A stretch of 64,000 bases of DNA from Gnetum montanum (GCA_015680685.1 MNCI01022655.1:1232559-1296558); one strand, 5' to 3'; shown: positions 36,201 to 47,364, counted from the stretch's first letter. Numbers and translations are program-made. The notes: a model not told the origin generated them from the sequence alone.

Positions 36201-36568
36201 AACAATGAGTGTTGGCTCTCCTACCTTAAGTCCCGAATACGTTGGGCATCTGTGGGATGATAATCCCTTGTGTCAAAGTCATCCATAACATATTCTGCAA
36301 ATAGTTCTTACATGCCAATCTGTGCTAGGGCACAGAAAAGCATGTTAGGGACTGATCGATCTGGGGGTAACACGATGTTACCTTGCAAATCTCTCCACCG
36401 TAGTTGTTCATCTTGATGGAGAATAAAAGTAAAATCAAGAACATACTCATCAGGATGAGTATATGTCATCTTGTATTGTTTAGGACTTGGCTGATTCTGG
36501 TTATGTGTGTGTTGCTGACTGTCTTCCGTGTTATCCTTAGGTGAGTTAACCTTATGAGAAGAAGCCAT
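33231..36568 (-). pseudogene. gag-protease of element D
   Basis: Same protein as in element C: ATG 36568 (MASSHKVNSPKDN), Gag core, Cys/His motif (CEVYYYDHPKGC, with the second Cys changed to Tyr), the TGA after QAP shared with B and C, the Pro/Gln-rich linker, protease (FPIIMGRAWL) and the common end GGDGHLC. A 4-bp deletion near 35150 shifts the frame, and stops occur at sites mostly different from those in C. The position of C's first stop is an intact CAG here. The shared ancestor of C and D was therefore largely open. Confidence 0.85.
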
Positions 36569-36621
36569 TTTATTGGTGTGCTATTCACCATTATATATGT
36601 TCTTATTTAACTAATTAACCC

Positions 36622-36632
36622 NNNNNNNNNNN
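36622..36632. other. Assembly gap (11 N) at the 5' LTR / primer-binding site of element D
   Basis: By comparison with element C, about 190 bp (leader, primer-binding site, LTR start) should lie here. The gap is therefore larger than drawn. Confidence 0.9.
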
Positions 36633-37449
36633 ACGCCGCAAGTAACACTTGGGGTTAATTAATCGTTGTCTTCCCAGACTTGTTGTTGTCACGGTGTATG
36701 GTTAAGTAAGTTCGAGGTACATGATTTTTTTGGTCTTTTCTGATTTATCTCCTATGCTAAGGGGTGAAGGGTTGAGAGACTAAAACTAATTCTAACTATA
36801 GTGCTAAGTCCTAGCATCAGCATCCGTTCCCACTTGCCGTACACACCCTAAACTGTGCAACTATGGCTACCAAACGCTAATCGTTACTGGGATTACCATA
36901 CGTAACGCATGTGCTCGAAGTGGTCATACTGAGGCACCTAACTAGCCTAAGTGTGACAAGCAGCTGATTCCTTGACTAGCCATACACATTCATAGATGCT
37001 CATAATCAAGTCGTACTTGTCCCACATTCTAGGAGGTAAGGATGAGAGAATCTAATCGCGATGAGTAGCCGATTCCTTGGCTAGCCGTACACATTCATCA
37101 ATGCTCGTAACCAAGTCATACTCATGCCGCGTTACAAGGAAAGAAATAAATAACATTAAATAAACCTATCCATGTACTGCAAGGTTTATCCACAAAGCTC
37201 GTCTTTATTGCTGTACACGACTTGTGTTCAGGTACAAATCTGCTCGAATAAAGAACCGTTCACTTGGGGGACTCCTACTATGGGCACATGGAAAATATTC
37301 TATCTTTGGGGTGATCAATCTGCCAGAGCTTTGCTACTTTACACCTAGGATTAGAAATGAGGGGAGTGCCACCTCCTATTTATAGATTTGACAGTGGACC
37401 ACGATATCGTGTACATGATATCGCGGCTTGTGCATATTGCGTCTCATCA
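36633..37449 (-). mobile_element. 5' LTR of element D (outer part)
   Basis: Matches 30445-31261. The start is hidden by the gap; the end CTCATCA and flank GTTAT are intact. Palindromes CGATATCGTG and TGATATCGCG remain at 37402-37426. Confidence 0.85.
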
Positions 37450-37454
37450 GTTAT

Positions 37455-37911
37455 CATACTTGTGGTAGGAGGTCCACCAAGTAATGTCCTGAAAGGTAAT
37501 GCTAGCAGAATGTCTTCTTTTCTCATCTCCATTTTTTCATTATCTTTTCCTTCTTTGTGTTAAGGATTGGTATGCTAATAGTAAACTTAATATTGCCAAA
37601 ATTGTTATAAACATACATTGTTATTGTGCCTGGTAATGACTATCACGGTGGTAGTACTATTTACAATGAAGATACTAATTAATTTACTTCAGTTAATTTA
37701 TAAGTTGCAATGTTTCATTTGAAATGATAATGATTCCTAGCATTATATAAATATGGTACAAAAACTTCCATTTCATATATCATCATCATCATCAAAAAGC
37801 ATGACAAGAGAAGCAACACATGGTGTATAACTCTATAACTTCTATTTTCATTTATGATTTACAACTTTGGATGTGCTATATACATAAAATTTCTTTCTTG
37901 TGTAGTTTACT
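37455..37911. other. AT-rich stretch, no gene seen
   Basis: Contains a short (ATC)n run near 37778-37793; nothing else recognised. Confidence 0.5.
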
Positions 37912-38525
37912 TATGAGGAGTGGTGAGTATCCCCTATGCCCAACCATACAAATCACAAGTGTTCACACATGATTTGGTTGATTTTGTGGATGGGACTAGT
38001 TGTGGCATCTAGATTGTTAAGCATTGATTATAGGATGTTGTCTTTTCACTTGGACTAGTGGTAGCTTTTTCATGTACAGTTTAGTCCAAAGTTTGAGATA
38101 TGATAATTGATGTTGTTTGGCCTTTAATACTTCTAGTTGTGGACCTGATGAAAGTTGAGAATAGAAATCTAAATCTAAGTAATGATAGTAATGTAAATTT
38201 ACTCTAGCCTAGAGTGGTGAGCATCCGATCATGGCTTACCATACATGCCTTAGGCTCATGTAATCATTATGAAGTTACCAAGTGTTATGCTACTAGGAAA
38301 ACTAAGTAATAACACTACTGGGATTACCAAATGATTACACTTAAATGCTCAAAACTAGTCATACTCATTTCACTTTACTAATGATCAAATAAAGTAAAAT
38401 ACATGGAAATATAAATTATTAAACTAAGAAAATAGTGGAAATGTAAATTATTAAACCAAGAAAATGGTAAAAAATATGCTAAATAAAATACTAAAAGTAA
38501 GTGGATGCTACAATGATGACTTTGG
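37912..38525 (-). mobile_element. Truncated LTR, minus orientation
   Basis: Closely resembles the reverse complement of the LTR at 39835-40769, starting at the GAGTGGTGAG end (CCTATGCCCAACCATAC). Homology stops just before the R-region ATCTTTATTT, so U3 and TATA are missing, as in the left LTR of element B. Confidence 0.7.
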
Positions 38526-39834
38526 AAGAGAGAACCTACTTCAAGATTGGTACATACCACTTGTTTTCTAAAATAATTAATGGCCATATAATTAGATAAT
38601 ATTTACATATTTTAAATATTCCATTTGGCTTATTTTTTCCAAGAAAAATTACTAAAAAATTTGAAGTTGTTAATGGTAATGTCAAATTTACGATGTCATA
38701 GGCACCTACAATGTATGATCTACAATGTTATGCATATAAAAATAGTATATATATGTGTGAGAGTTAGTGAAAATTTTCCTTTCTCTCATTTGTAGTAACA
38801 AATGTTTTTGCAGTTTTTTCCTTAGCCTCTTGCACACTAGCTTCCAAAGATCATAACTTCACCCTCATAGCTTCAATTTCCAAAATTATTCAATCCTTTT
38901 GATCTTAGAGAACTCAACTTAGTTGTGAAGGGGTGGGGGTGCATTGCATGATATAAGTGAGTGGAAATTTAAAAATTTGAGCCACAGATTTCTAACACCA
39001 AAAAGATATTATAAAGGGTAAGCACAAGGAGATAATAAGAACCTTAAAGTTAATCAATCAAACTAAGGCTGGAAAGATATAGATAATACTTCTAATAGAC
39101 CATATCAACTATTTTAGACCATAAAAATTAAGGAAACTGATAGAAGATCATAAGTAACTAAAAGATATAACACCTAAGGGGTTCCTTTTTTTCTGCAAAT
39201 TTTTCTAAATCTATAATCATAATATGATAGGAACTTGATCTAAACAAGGGTATGAGCAAGGTAAAAAGGTACTAAGAATTGATAGGAACATACTAATAAT
39301 TTCAAACCCTTGTTCATTACAGATGGTCCCAAAGAGACCACCAGAAGGAGGACCTTCACAACATGGAAGCTGTAAAGATGCAACTCCAAGTGTCTCCATT
39401 ATCGTCCACACTAAACAATAGTAGAGAATGGTACTTAGGAAAAGCATACGAATTTTAGCAAATTAAAGAGGCCAATGTAATAGTTAAAATCAAGGGAGTT
39501 TCTTTGTGATACTTGATAGAGAGGACATATGGAAAAAGAAGATAGGGATAGAAGAGGAGAAAATTTCTAGAAGAAAGATTCTAGAAGCCTAATGAAAAAG
39601 GGAAGAAGCCAATGTAAGAGTCACCACCACTTGAAATATGAACTACATCAAGCCACTTCAATTTTTTTTTTCGTTTTGTCATGTAACTATGTCATTTTGT
39701 GCACACCATTACGGCACTCAAAGTTAGTTAGTACTTAGAGTTAGTCAATAATCTTGTACCTTCCTAATTTTGTAAAGAAAACTCAATCCTATCCTATTAA
39801 CTCGAGGATGAATTTTTAGTCAATCATGGAGGTA
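38526..39834 (+). other. Rearranged internal segment ending in a polypurine tract
   Basis: AT-rich. The plus strand carries the aORF remnant (39323-39535), then a 3' region with the CTCGAGGATGAATTTT motif and polypurine tract CATGGAGGTA (39825-39834), directly followed by an LTR in + orientation. A minus-strand segment near 38815-38890 reads as coiled-coil-like (ILEIEAMRVKL, SLEASVQEAKEK). Confidence 0.55.
39323..39535 (+). pseudogene. aORF remnant (N-terminal part)
   Basis: Begins ATG with MVPKRPPEGGPSQHG, matching MAPKSRHPRDEGPSQ of the aORF in element B, and contains REWYLGKAYEF and VIVKIKGVSL, matching EWYLGETYLFW and RVRIKDIYVS. The region between these is shortened and most of the ORF, including the coiled coil, is gone. 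Here the ORF lies in the sense direction just upstream of a polypurine tract and LTR. Confidence 0.6.
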
Positions 39835-40769
39835 TGATGAATTATTAGTTGGTTGAGATATCATAGATGCTACATCACATCTATTTGATAAAGTCATATT
39901 TTTCTTGACCAATGATATTGTAACTATGATATTGTATATTCGATATCATAGCACAAGCTACATCATTGTAGATCTAATATCGTAGAATATGTGAAACCTA
40001 TAAATATAACACTTGGGTTCATGGATTCAAAGAAATTTCATTCCACCCTTAGGTAAATTCTTGCAATTTAGTTTCATAGTTTTAGTGCTAGAGTGAAGCC
40101 CAGAGTGTCATGTTGAGCACTTATATAGAATCTTTATTCAAGTGAAGTGTACTTAGACACAGTTCACGTTTGGAAATAAAGATCAAGATTTCTTCTCATC
40201 ATTGCATCATCCCCTTAGTTTTATGATTTTATTTAGCATAGTATTTACTATTTTCATAGTTTAATCATTTTCATTTCCAAGTATTTTACTTTCCTTGTTC
40301 ATTAGTAAAGCAAAATGAGTACAACTAGTTTTGAGCATTTAAGTATAATCGTTTGGTAATACCAATAGTGTTATTGATTGGTTTTCCAAGTAGCATAATG
40401 CTTGGTAACCTAATAATGGTTACATCAGCCTAAGACGTGTTCAGTAAGCTAAGACTGGATGCTTATAGCTCTAAGTTAGAGTAGATTTACATTTCTGTCG
40501 TTACTTAGACTTAAGACTAAATTTCATTCCAAATTATGTTTATCACTAGGAGTAATCAAGGCCTAGAAACATTAATTATCATATGCCTCACTTTGGACTA
40601 AACCACACATGAAAAATCTACCACTAGTCCAAGTGGAAACACAACATCCTATGATCAATGCTTAGCAACCTAGATGCCACAACTAGTTCCATTTATAGAA
40701 TTTGACTACATCATGTGTGAATGCTTGTGATTTGTATGGTTGGGCATAGGGGGTACCTATCGCTCATCA
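39835..40769 (+). mobile_element. LTR in plus orientation (element H)
   Basis: TGATGA...CTCATCA, 935 bp, preceded by a polypurine tract, so it is the 3' LTR of a plus-strand element. TATAAATA at 39999-40006; TGATAT/GATATCAT palindromes at 39850-39950. No partner 5' LTR in the same orientation is visible. Confidence 0.8.
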
Positions 40770-41545
40770 ATTACTATCCCATCATTCATCTCCATCTTGA
40801 TCATGGCTATTTTTTCTTCTATCTTATCCTTTGCTTCTCTTGTTAGAGTTGGAGAATGAAGATGATGAGGATGATGATGAGGGTAAGGAAGAAGAAGAAC
40901 CAACACCAGAATGATGCTTGCTAGTTCCTCTCCTTCATTCCCTACCTCAATCAACTTACTTTTCTTTCTCTTTGTTCTTGTCATTATTCTTGCTTTTCAA
41001 TGAGTGGCTACCATTGTTATCTTTTGAGGTCCCCTGGTCTTGTGAACCACTCTTTTCCTCATCCAAGTTATCCATTGTTAACTACAACCTTTAGATAAGA
41101 ATTTTCTCATCATATAAAGGAGGAGAGTTTATGTATTGGGAATGGCCTTAAAGAAAATCCTTACCTTCATTATACTATTATAAGAATAAATTAGTTGGAA
41201 CCCTCTTGCCCTTTGAGACCTCATATTGTACTTTCATTTGTTGATCCTTCTTTCACTAAGCATTAATGGGGTGATAATCCTAGTAAGTATGGTCCTAAAT
41301 CTCATACTCTATGTTAAGTGCAGTGATGCTTAGCCTGATGAGGTTTTTCATTAGCATGGTAGGAACAGATTGATCATAAGGCAACATAATGTTGCCTTTC
41401 ATATCCCTCCATCATAGCTGCTTATCTTAATGCAGGATGAAAGTAAAATTTTAATTGTAAGGATTTGGATGGGTGTAGATAACACAAAGTTTTTGGGGAT
41501 GTTTCTTGGTCCTCATGTCACTGATTGGGGAGTTTTTGAGGATGT
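40770..41545 (-). pseudogene. gag N-terminal module 2 (element F region)
   Basis: Minus-strand frame reads KLCVIYTHPNPYN, NFTFILH and WRDMKGNIMLPYDQSVPTML, the conserved Gag N-terminus, then Lys/Ser-rich sequence to 40780, where the plus-strand LTR H cuts it. It joins directly to module 1 at about 41540, so two partial gag copies lie in tandem. Stops throughout. Confidence 0.65.
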
Positions 41546-42465
41546 TCAAACCTAGGGATATTATTCATGTCTAATCTTTTGATTTGACTATCCTTTACAT
41601 GCCTTGTTGGAATTTGAACTACCTTTGCAATGTTTAGCATACTCCAGGTAGCAAGCACAGGTTCATTGAGGCCATGATTTTGGTGCTTGTGATACCCTCT
41701 ACTACCCCTTTGTTCATGGCATCACATCTCTCTTGAATGCCTATGCCCTTGGTCTTACCTTGCTCGACAATCCCTTCGATCATTTCGGTCTTGTCAGTTA
41801 CCTTCATCATTGTTTTGCCCCCTACGGTTGCTATCAGAGCCAAAATAAGAAGAGGATGATGATGAAAGTGAAGAGGAAGAGGACTAGCATCATCATAGTA
41901 CCTGCTACCACCTCTTCAATGATCATAACCATGATCATGATCTTGTTTCTTGTCTGCATCCCTCCCTTGACTTGCCTCTTTGGATCCTTATTTGTCATTA
42001 GATCCATTCTTACTAGAACCAAGATTGTGAATCCTGGACTACAAGTTCTGGTTTTGACCTCCTTCACCAAAGTCAAAGAGAGGAATTTATTAAATGGAAA
42101 ACCACTAGAGAAGGGCTCTTCACCATATTTTTGGTACAAGAAGAATGGGGAATCATTAAATCCTTTTCCCCTCATAAATTCATAACGTTGATCTAATAGG
42201 CAATCAATAAGACATTCTACCTCAATGGGAGGAGACCCCATCATATAAACATTTTTTGGAGCATTGTAGGAATAGATTGATTAGGCAATGATACAATGTT
42301 TCCCTCCATGTCATGCCATTTCAGTTGTTCATCTTGGTGTAGGATGAAGGTGAAATTGGATAAATACTCATTAGGATGAGCATATACCACTTGGTATTGT
42401 TGACGCATCGGTGGATGTACTTCATCATACTTGGGCAAAGAATTGATCTTGTGAGAAGAAGACAT
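41546..42465 (-). pseudogene. gag N-terminal module 1 (element F)
   Basis: ATG 42465 (MSSSHKINSLPKYDE), then HPNEYLSNFTFILHQDEQL and GNIVSLPNQSIPTML. The middle continues as degenerate hydrophilic Gag sequence to about 41546 (RHVKDSQIKRLDMNNIPRFE) and is then replaced by a second Gag N-terminus. Preceded on its 5' side by a primer-binding site and LTR. Confidence 0.7.
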
Positions 42466-42605
42466 TTTATGTTAGAAAAATAAAAATGCAGTGTGCTTTT
42501 TCAAATTGTTGTAGTAATCTTAAAATGATATATGACTCTAAGGTTCATTCCAATGATTTGAATAATTCTCACTAAATCTAGATAGTGCATGAAACAACCA
42601 AAAGG

Positions 42606-42623
42606 TCCTTGGCAACAGTGCCA
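42606..42623 (-). promoter_or_regulatory. Primer-binding site of element F
   Basis: Minus-strand TGGCACTGTTGCCAAGGA, one base from the LTR end; a degenerate tRNA-Asp type site. Confidence 0.7.
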
Positions 42624-42624
42624 A

Positions 42625-43482
42625 TGATGAGTGGTGAGGTATGCTATGCTCAACCATATGAATCACTAAGGTGTTCATGCATGATTTGATTGAATTTCGT
42701 GGACCTATAATTCTCTAGTGCACTAATTCTCTAGGAAGTGAAATGGGCATTGGGAATATTCATTGTCTTCCCAACTACACTTGTGAAGCTTAAGGATATG
42801 GTTTAAGTAGTGGCACATGAATTTTATCATTTTTATGTTTTATAAATTTAATCACCTACAAAAAAAATGAAAGGTTGAGTAATTTTGGATCTAGTTTATC
42901 TATTGCCTAACTAGCCTAACATAATACCTGTTCCTACTTTCCAAACACATCTTGAACACATATAGCACTATTGGGCTACCAAACATTAAGAATTTTTGAG
43001 TTACCAAGTGCTACATGTATACTCAAGGTGGTCATGCTTTTGTTCATTAATAAATGGAAATTAATTACTTAATTAAAGTGCATTAAAGTGAAGTACATGA
43101 CAATAAAGTGCATGAATATTAAATGCATCAAGGAAATATTAATTTATTCTCAGTGCTACAAGGATAATCAAAAAGGTTTATTTTTATTCCCATTACATTG
43201 CTCTGCTCAGGTACATTAGTGTTTGAACAAAGATCTGTACACACTCATACTCCTACTATAGGCACTAAGAAAATATTCTAACCCTAGAGAAAACAAATTG
43301 CAAGAGCATTGCTATCTATGACAAAAACTATGAAAAACTTATTAAAAATCATGAGCCCAAGTACTACATTTATAGGCTGACATATACCCTATGATATCAA
43401 AGATTCAACATCACATCCTAGGCTTTGACATTGGGTATCTAATGTTATCTGATATCAGAGCCAATCAAATGATGTCTCATCA
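42625..43482 (-). mobile_element. LTR shared by tandem elements F and G
   Basis: TGATGAG...CTCATCA, 858 bp. On its left is a primer-binding site and gag (it is the 5' LTR of F). On its right is a polypurine-like TACACTATGGTCA region followed by RNase H/RT of the same strand (it is the 3' LTR of G). TATA box on the minus strand near 43367; GATATC palindromes at 43385-43470. Confidence 0.7.
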
Positions 43483-43559
43483 TACACTATGGTCATCAAC
43501 TCCTTTTATATTATGATGTAGTTTAATTATGATCTAGTGATGCACCAACTGGGATAGTA

Positions 43560-44534
43560 TATATAGTAAGGTCTCTTTTTATAATCTAATTGTGTCAGTA
43601 CTAAACCAAGTGCATGGTGGGAAGCATTGGTTATGATATGAAAAGTTTTGGACCAATTCAAAGCTTGAAGGATTGGTGTTTAACCTAGTTTCTAATTCAG
43701 AGCTTCAAATGCCTTTTTGCATGACTTTGTCCATTCAAATGGTGCATCCTTATTCATGAGTTTCATGAGTAGTTTTTCTATTTTTGAAACATTTTCTATG
43801 AATTTTCTATAATATCTCGTGTGATCTAAGAATGATCTCATAGCTTTCACTATTTGTAGCCTTTGAGTGGTATTTTGTATGACTCTAATCTTCTTAGGAT
43901 CTACCTCAATACCTTTCTAGGAGATTTTTATTCCTAACACTATACCATCATGAACCATGAGATGGCTCTTCTACTAGTTGAGCTTAAGGTTGGTTTCTAC
44001 ACATCTTTTTAGTACCTTCTTTAACCAGTCCAATGCTTGATTGAAATTCAGCCCATATGTCAAAAAATCATCCATAAATACTTCTACGCATTTTCTATAT
44101 ACGTTTGGAAGATGCTTAATAACAGTCTCTAGAAGGTGATTGATGCATTACAAAGGCCAAAAGACATATGTTTGTAGGCAAAAATTCTTCACGGATTGGT
44201 GAAGATCATTTTTTCCTAGTCTATAGGTGCAATGCAGATTTGATTGTATCTACTGTATTCTAGAAAATTGTAATATTCATGTCATGCAATGGTGTCCAAG
44301 ACTTGATCAACAAATGACAGAGGGAATTAATCCTAGAATGTAGTAGAATTCAACATTCATAAGTCAATGTAGACTTACCATTATCCCCCCTTCTTTGAAA
44401 AAATTATTAAGAGACTGATCCATTCACTATCCACAATAGGATAGATGATTTTTGCCTTTAGCAATTTTTCCAACTCTTTCTTGACTACTCCTTTTTGTTT
44501 TAGATTGAGCCTTCATTGGGGTTGGTGTTGTGGT
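43560..44534 (-). pseudogene. Reverse transcriptase / RNase H remnant of element G
   Basis: Minus-strand sequence colinear with 10190-11150 of element B (for example GAGATGGCTCTTCTACTAG matches GATGGCTCTTTTGCCAG). Heavily mutated. It is cut at about 44534 in the stretch before RT by a 2.8 kb insertion, beyond which the protease-RT linker resumes at about 47365. Integrase is absent. Confidence 0.7.
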
Positions 44535-46349
44535 TTGACTATAGGGTTGCTAGCGACCATTTGGGACACGACCACCAACGAGTGTCCTCGAACAGGATTT
44601 AGGTGCTTGTTGGTCTCTGGCAACACCATGGTCCAGATACCTCCAAATAGACTCAGTAGTTAATGTGAGTTTGTGTGTGTGCTGTTGCAGCGTGCAGTTG
44701 TGAAACATGAAACGATTGCGTTGTGTGTAAACTATAAATGACTTATCTTAAAGAGATTCAGCCAACTTTGCCAAGTACTGTGAGTTGTTGAGAGTTCCTA
44801 TTTTGTTCAACTGCCTAGTCTACTTAGTCCTTATAATACCTACTTGTAACAAATAAAATTTTTTAAAAACATTTGAGCCCAACTCTACAAATCTACTTCT
44901 AATTTTCCCCAGAGAAACAGATAGTTCCACAAGAAAACTAGAAATAGAGTGAGATTCAATGGAAATAGACAGAAAAGAAAGCAGATTTGTGTTAAGATCT
45001 CAAATATTTAAACAAGGTAAAATGACACAAGTAATCACTTAGCAATAAAGCTATCCCAAATTCAATGTCTACGAATTTTTCAAACTTCCAAGGCTCAAAT
45101 AAGAAATTTCTTCAAGACAATCCTACTATGCTACCAAAAATTGCTGCGTAAACTATCATGTATGAGACTCCATTTTGGCTAGATAATGGATGTCAACAAT
45201 TGCATTCGATAGAACCTTCAAAATACTTGACAATTTCTGATTGAAATACCACGGAGATTCACTTTAAAGATAAAAATAATCTATTCTGGTCCCATCAGAA
45301 TACCAAAGATTTTTTGAACCCTCTTGACTATTGAATCGTTCAACGACATGACTACAAGCAGAGGCTCTCTTACAACAATCTCAATAGCAGTTCTTATACG
45401 TTGCACAATAATAAAATTTACTACTAAAATGCTCTTAAGGCTTTTAAACATAAGCACTTCTATGGCCAAATTTTAATAGAAATTTTCTATCGGGAAACAA
45501 GAACAATAAGAGCAATCTAAAAATCCCAAAATTACTTGCCAAGGATGATACTATCTAAACCACTAGCTAAAAAATTTAAACAAAATAAAAAACAATAAGC
45601 ATAACTCACAGGACTATGATAAAGAGACTAAAATATTTTCTTTAGCAAGCCATCTTACAAGCAATCTTTCACAATTTTTTCCTTACAATGCTCTTCCCAA
45701 GACCCAAAGTGTGTCTCCAAGTGAGAGCCCAAGTGTGATCCCAAGTATTCCAAATTGTGTTGTATTGTCCCCCCCCCCCCCCCCCCCTTCTTGTGATCCT
45801 TTTCCTTCTTAACCCTGAAGTCTTTTTATAGGGTTCAAAGGTAGTTACATACTTTAAAATATCTTAGCTAACTTCTCTTCCAAGTAAGGAAGTTACAACT
45901 TACCGAACTAGTTAGGAGATATTTCTCACCAATTTAGTTGGGAAGTTATACATAAAGTTAGGAGGAATTTATGCTAACATTGATATTTGTAAATATTACA
46001 AATATTTTATGGGTAATAACTTATACAATAATGTTTGAAACAATAAATTCAAGACCTCAATATTATGAGAGATTCATTCACTTGGAATAATTAAATTAAT
46101 GGTAAGTCTTCAGCAATGAATAAAATTGCAACTCCGATGTATCGACACCGGTTAAGATATCTCCTGGCTCTACTAATTCGGTTGTACACCTATCTTAGTG
46201 TGCCTTCGTGTCTCTGTTGTTGCGTTTAGTGGATTGGTATGGCAATAACGAATGCGTCGGTGTCAAAAACTATTGCTATTTTGGGAAATTTCGGATTGTA
46301 GGTTCTAGGAGCGAATGACATTTGTAATTACCACCTGAAATTTTTTTTG
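44535..46349. mobile_element. Insertion in element G, possible minus-strand LTR
   Basis: Left part of a 2.8 kb insertion. It contains minus-strand TATAAAAAGA (45821-45830) followed by a leader-like region and a run of 19 C (45769-45787). This resembles an LTR or promoter of another retroelement, but I found no terminal repeats or target duplication to prove it. Confidence 0.35.
45769..45787. repeat. Poly(C)19 tract
   Basis: Nineteen consecutive C on the plus strand. Confidence 0.95.
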
Positions 46350-46439
46350 AAATGAGTTCCTAAAGAAAGTCAAGGCCTGCTTGATGAGGCCGCAGCTAAA
46401 GAATCCCTACAACAGAGTATTGTAAGTCATGGTAGTGGG
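46350..46439 (-). pseudogene. PPR fragment downstream of histone H3 fragment
   Basis: Directly after the last histone codon, the same minus-strand frame reads PTTMTYNTLL, a stop, then GFFSCGLIKQALTFF. This is a PPR helix pair (consensus vTYNtLI.G.c..G....A...f). The fusion is in frame with the histone fragment. Confidence 0.65.
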
Positions 46440-46697
46440 CTGGAAACGTAGATCCATCTTAAAATCCTATGCAATTTCATGCACTAGTCTCTCGAATAGA
46501 AGCTTCATGATGAGAAGCTCAGTACTCTTCTGGTACCTACGAATCTCATGCAATGCAACAGTTCCAGGCTTGAAACGATGTGGCTTCTTCACTCCTCCCG
46601 TCATTGGAGTTGATTTCCTTGTAGCCTTTGTTGCTAGCTACTTTCTTGAAGCCTTCCCACCCATGGATTTTCTTGCAATTTGCTTCGTGCAAGGCAT
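46440..46697 (-). pseudogene. Histone H3 fragment, codons 1-85, two nonsense codons
   Basis: Minus strand from ATG 46697. Every position of H3 from the start Met to Gln85 aligns without a gap: TKQIARKS, GGKASRK, stop at Q19, [41 protein letters not shown], stop at Q76, DFKMDLRFQ. Both stops are CAG to TAG. Phe41 matches the canonical H3.1 type, and Met31 could come from Thr (ACG) or Ala. The fragment ends at the Q85/S86 border and runs straight into PPR sequence; about 50 bp of possible H3 5' leader lies upstream, followed by more PPR sequence. Not functional. Confidence 0.9.
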
Positions 46698-46749
46698 TGC
46701 AAAATGAGGAAATACAAAATGAAACAAAAAATGCTACTGCTTCTGCAAA

Positions 46750-47110
46750 AATCCTAAGAGCATGCTCGTGCTTTCCAGTGGCAACGTAGCGCTCGATGAT
46801 GACGGAGAAGGTCTTGTGACAAGGATTTGGGCTATTGAGAGCGATCATGCAGGCCACCAGATGCCACAGCGTGCGATAGTCATGCATGCGGCCAAGGATG
46901 TTGATTACAAAATTGTAGGCCTACGCACGGTGCTAGGATCTGCGTTGCTTCTCCAACAAGTTGAAGAGGCGTAGCTCTGCGGGGCTATCATTTCAAAGAG
47001 ATTTTTGGGCTTCATTATGGTAAAGACTTTGTTGTGGTGTAGGAGATTCCATCTATCTCAGACTGCACAACTTGGGAGGTTCCCACTTCAGCAGTTCTGT
47101 TTGTCTACCA
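46750..47110 (-). pseudogene. PPR protein fragment upstream of histone H3 fragment
   Basis: The minus-strand frame reads LKWEPPKLCSLR, SPTPQQSLYHNEAQKSL, SPAELRLFNLLEKQRRS, YNFVINILGRMHDYRTLW, then CHKTFSVIIERYVATGKHEH and ALRIF, with about four stops. This is the N-terminal part of a P-type pentatricopeptide repeat protein (organelle RNA-binding). It ends in the middle of a PPR motif where the H3 leader begins. Confidence 0.75.
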
Positions 47111-47364
47111 GAGTCTTCTTCCATTTTTTTTAAATGTTAAAACATGGATTATGGATAATATAATTCTTGCTTGCTATGGAACAGACCTTTAAAATTTGTG
47201 GGCAAATTTTGAAGCATCATTTTAGTCATATACCTAAATAGTTTCTTTGGTAAAAAGTGTTGATAATATATCGATAAGTACATGATTTGTATAAACTTCT
47301 ATTTGACCATTTCCTTTCTCTAGTATCTACTTTTTCTATTCCATGAAATGGCCAAATGTGCCAA

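Larger units (their letters stand above)
30336..37454 (-). mobile_element. Element D: second gag-protease-only element, with target duplications
   Basis: Spans 30341-37449 (7.1 kb including an 11-N gap), flanked by GTTAT (30336-30340 and 37450-37454). Same family and layout as element C but a separate insertion with a different target site. The two LTRs differ at about 15 of 300 compared positions by eye. Confidence 0.9.

Noticed and set aside
46440-46697. Functional histone H3 gene
   Set aside because: Two nonsense codons and truncation after codon 85.
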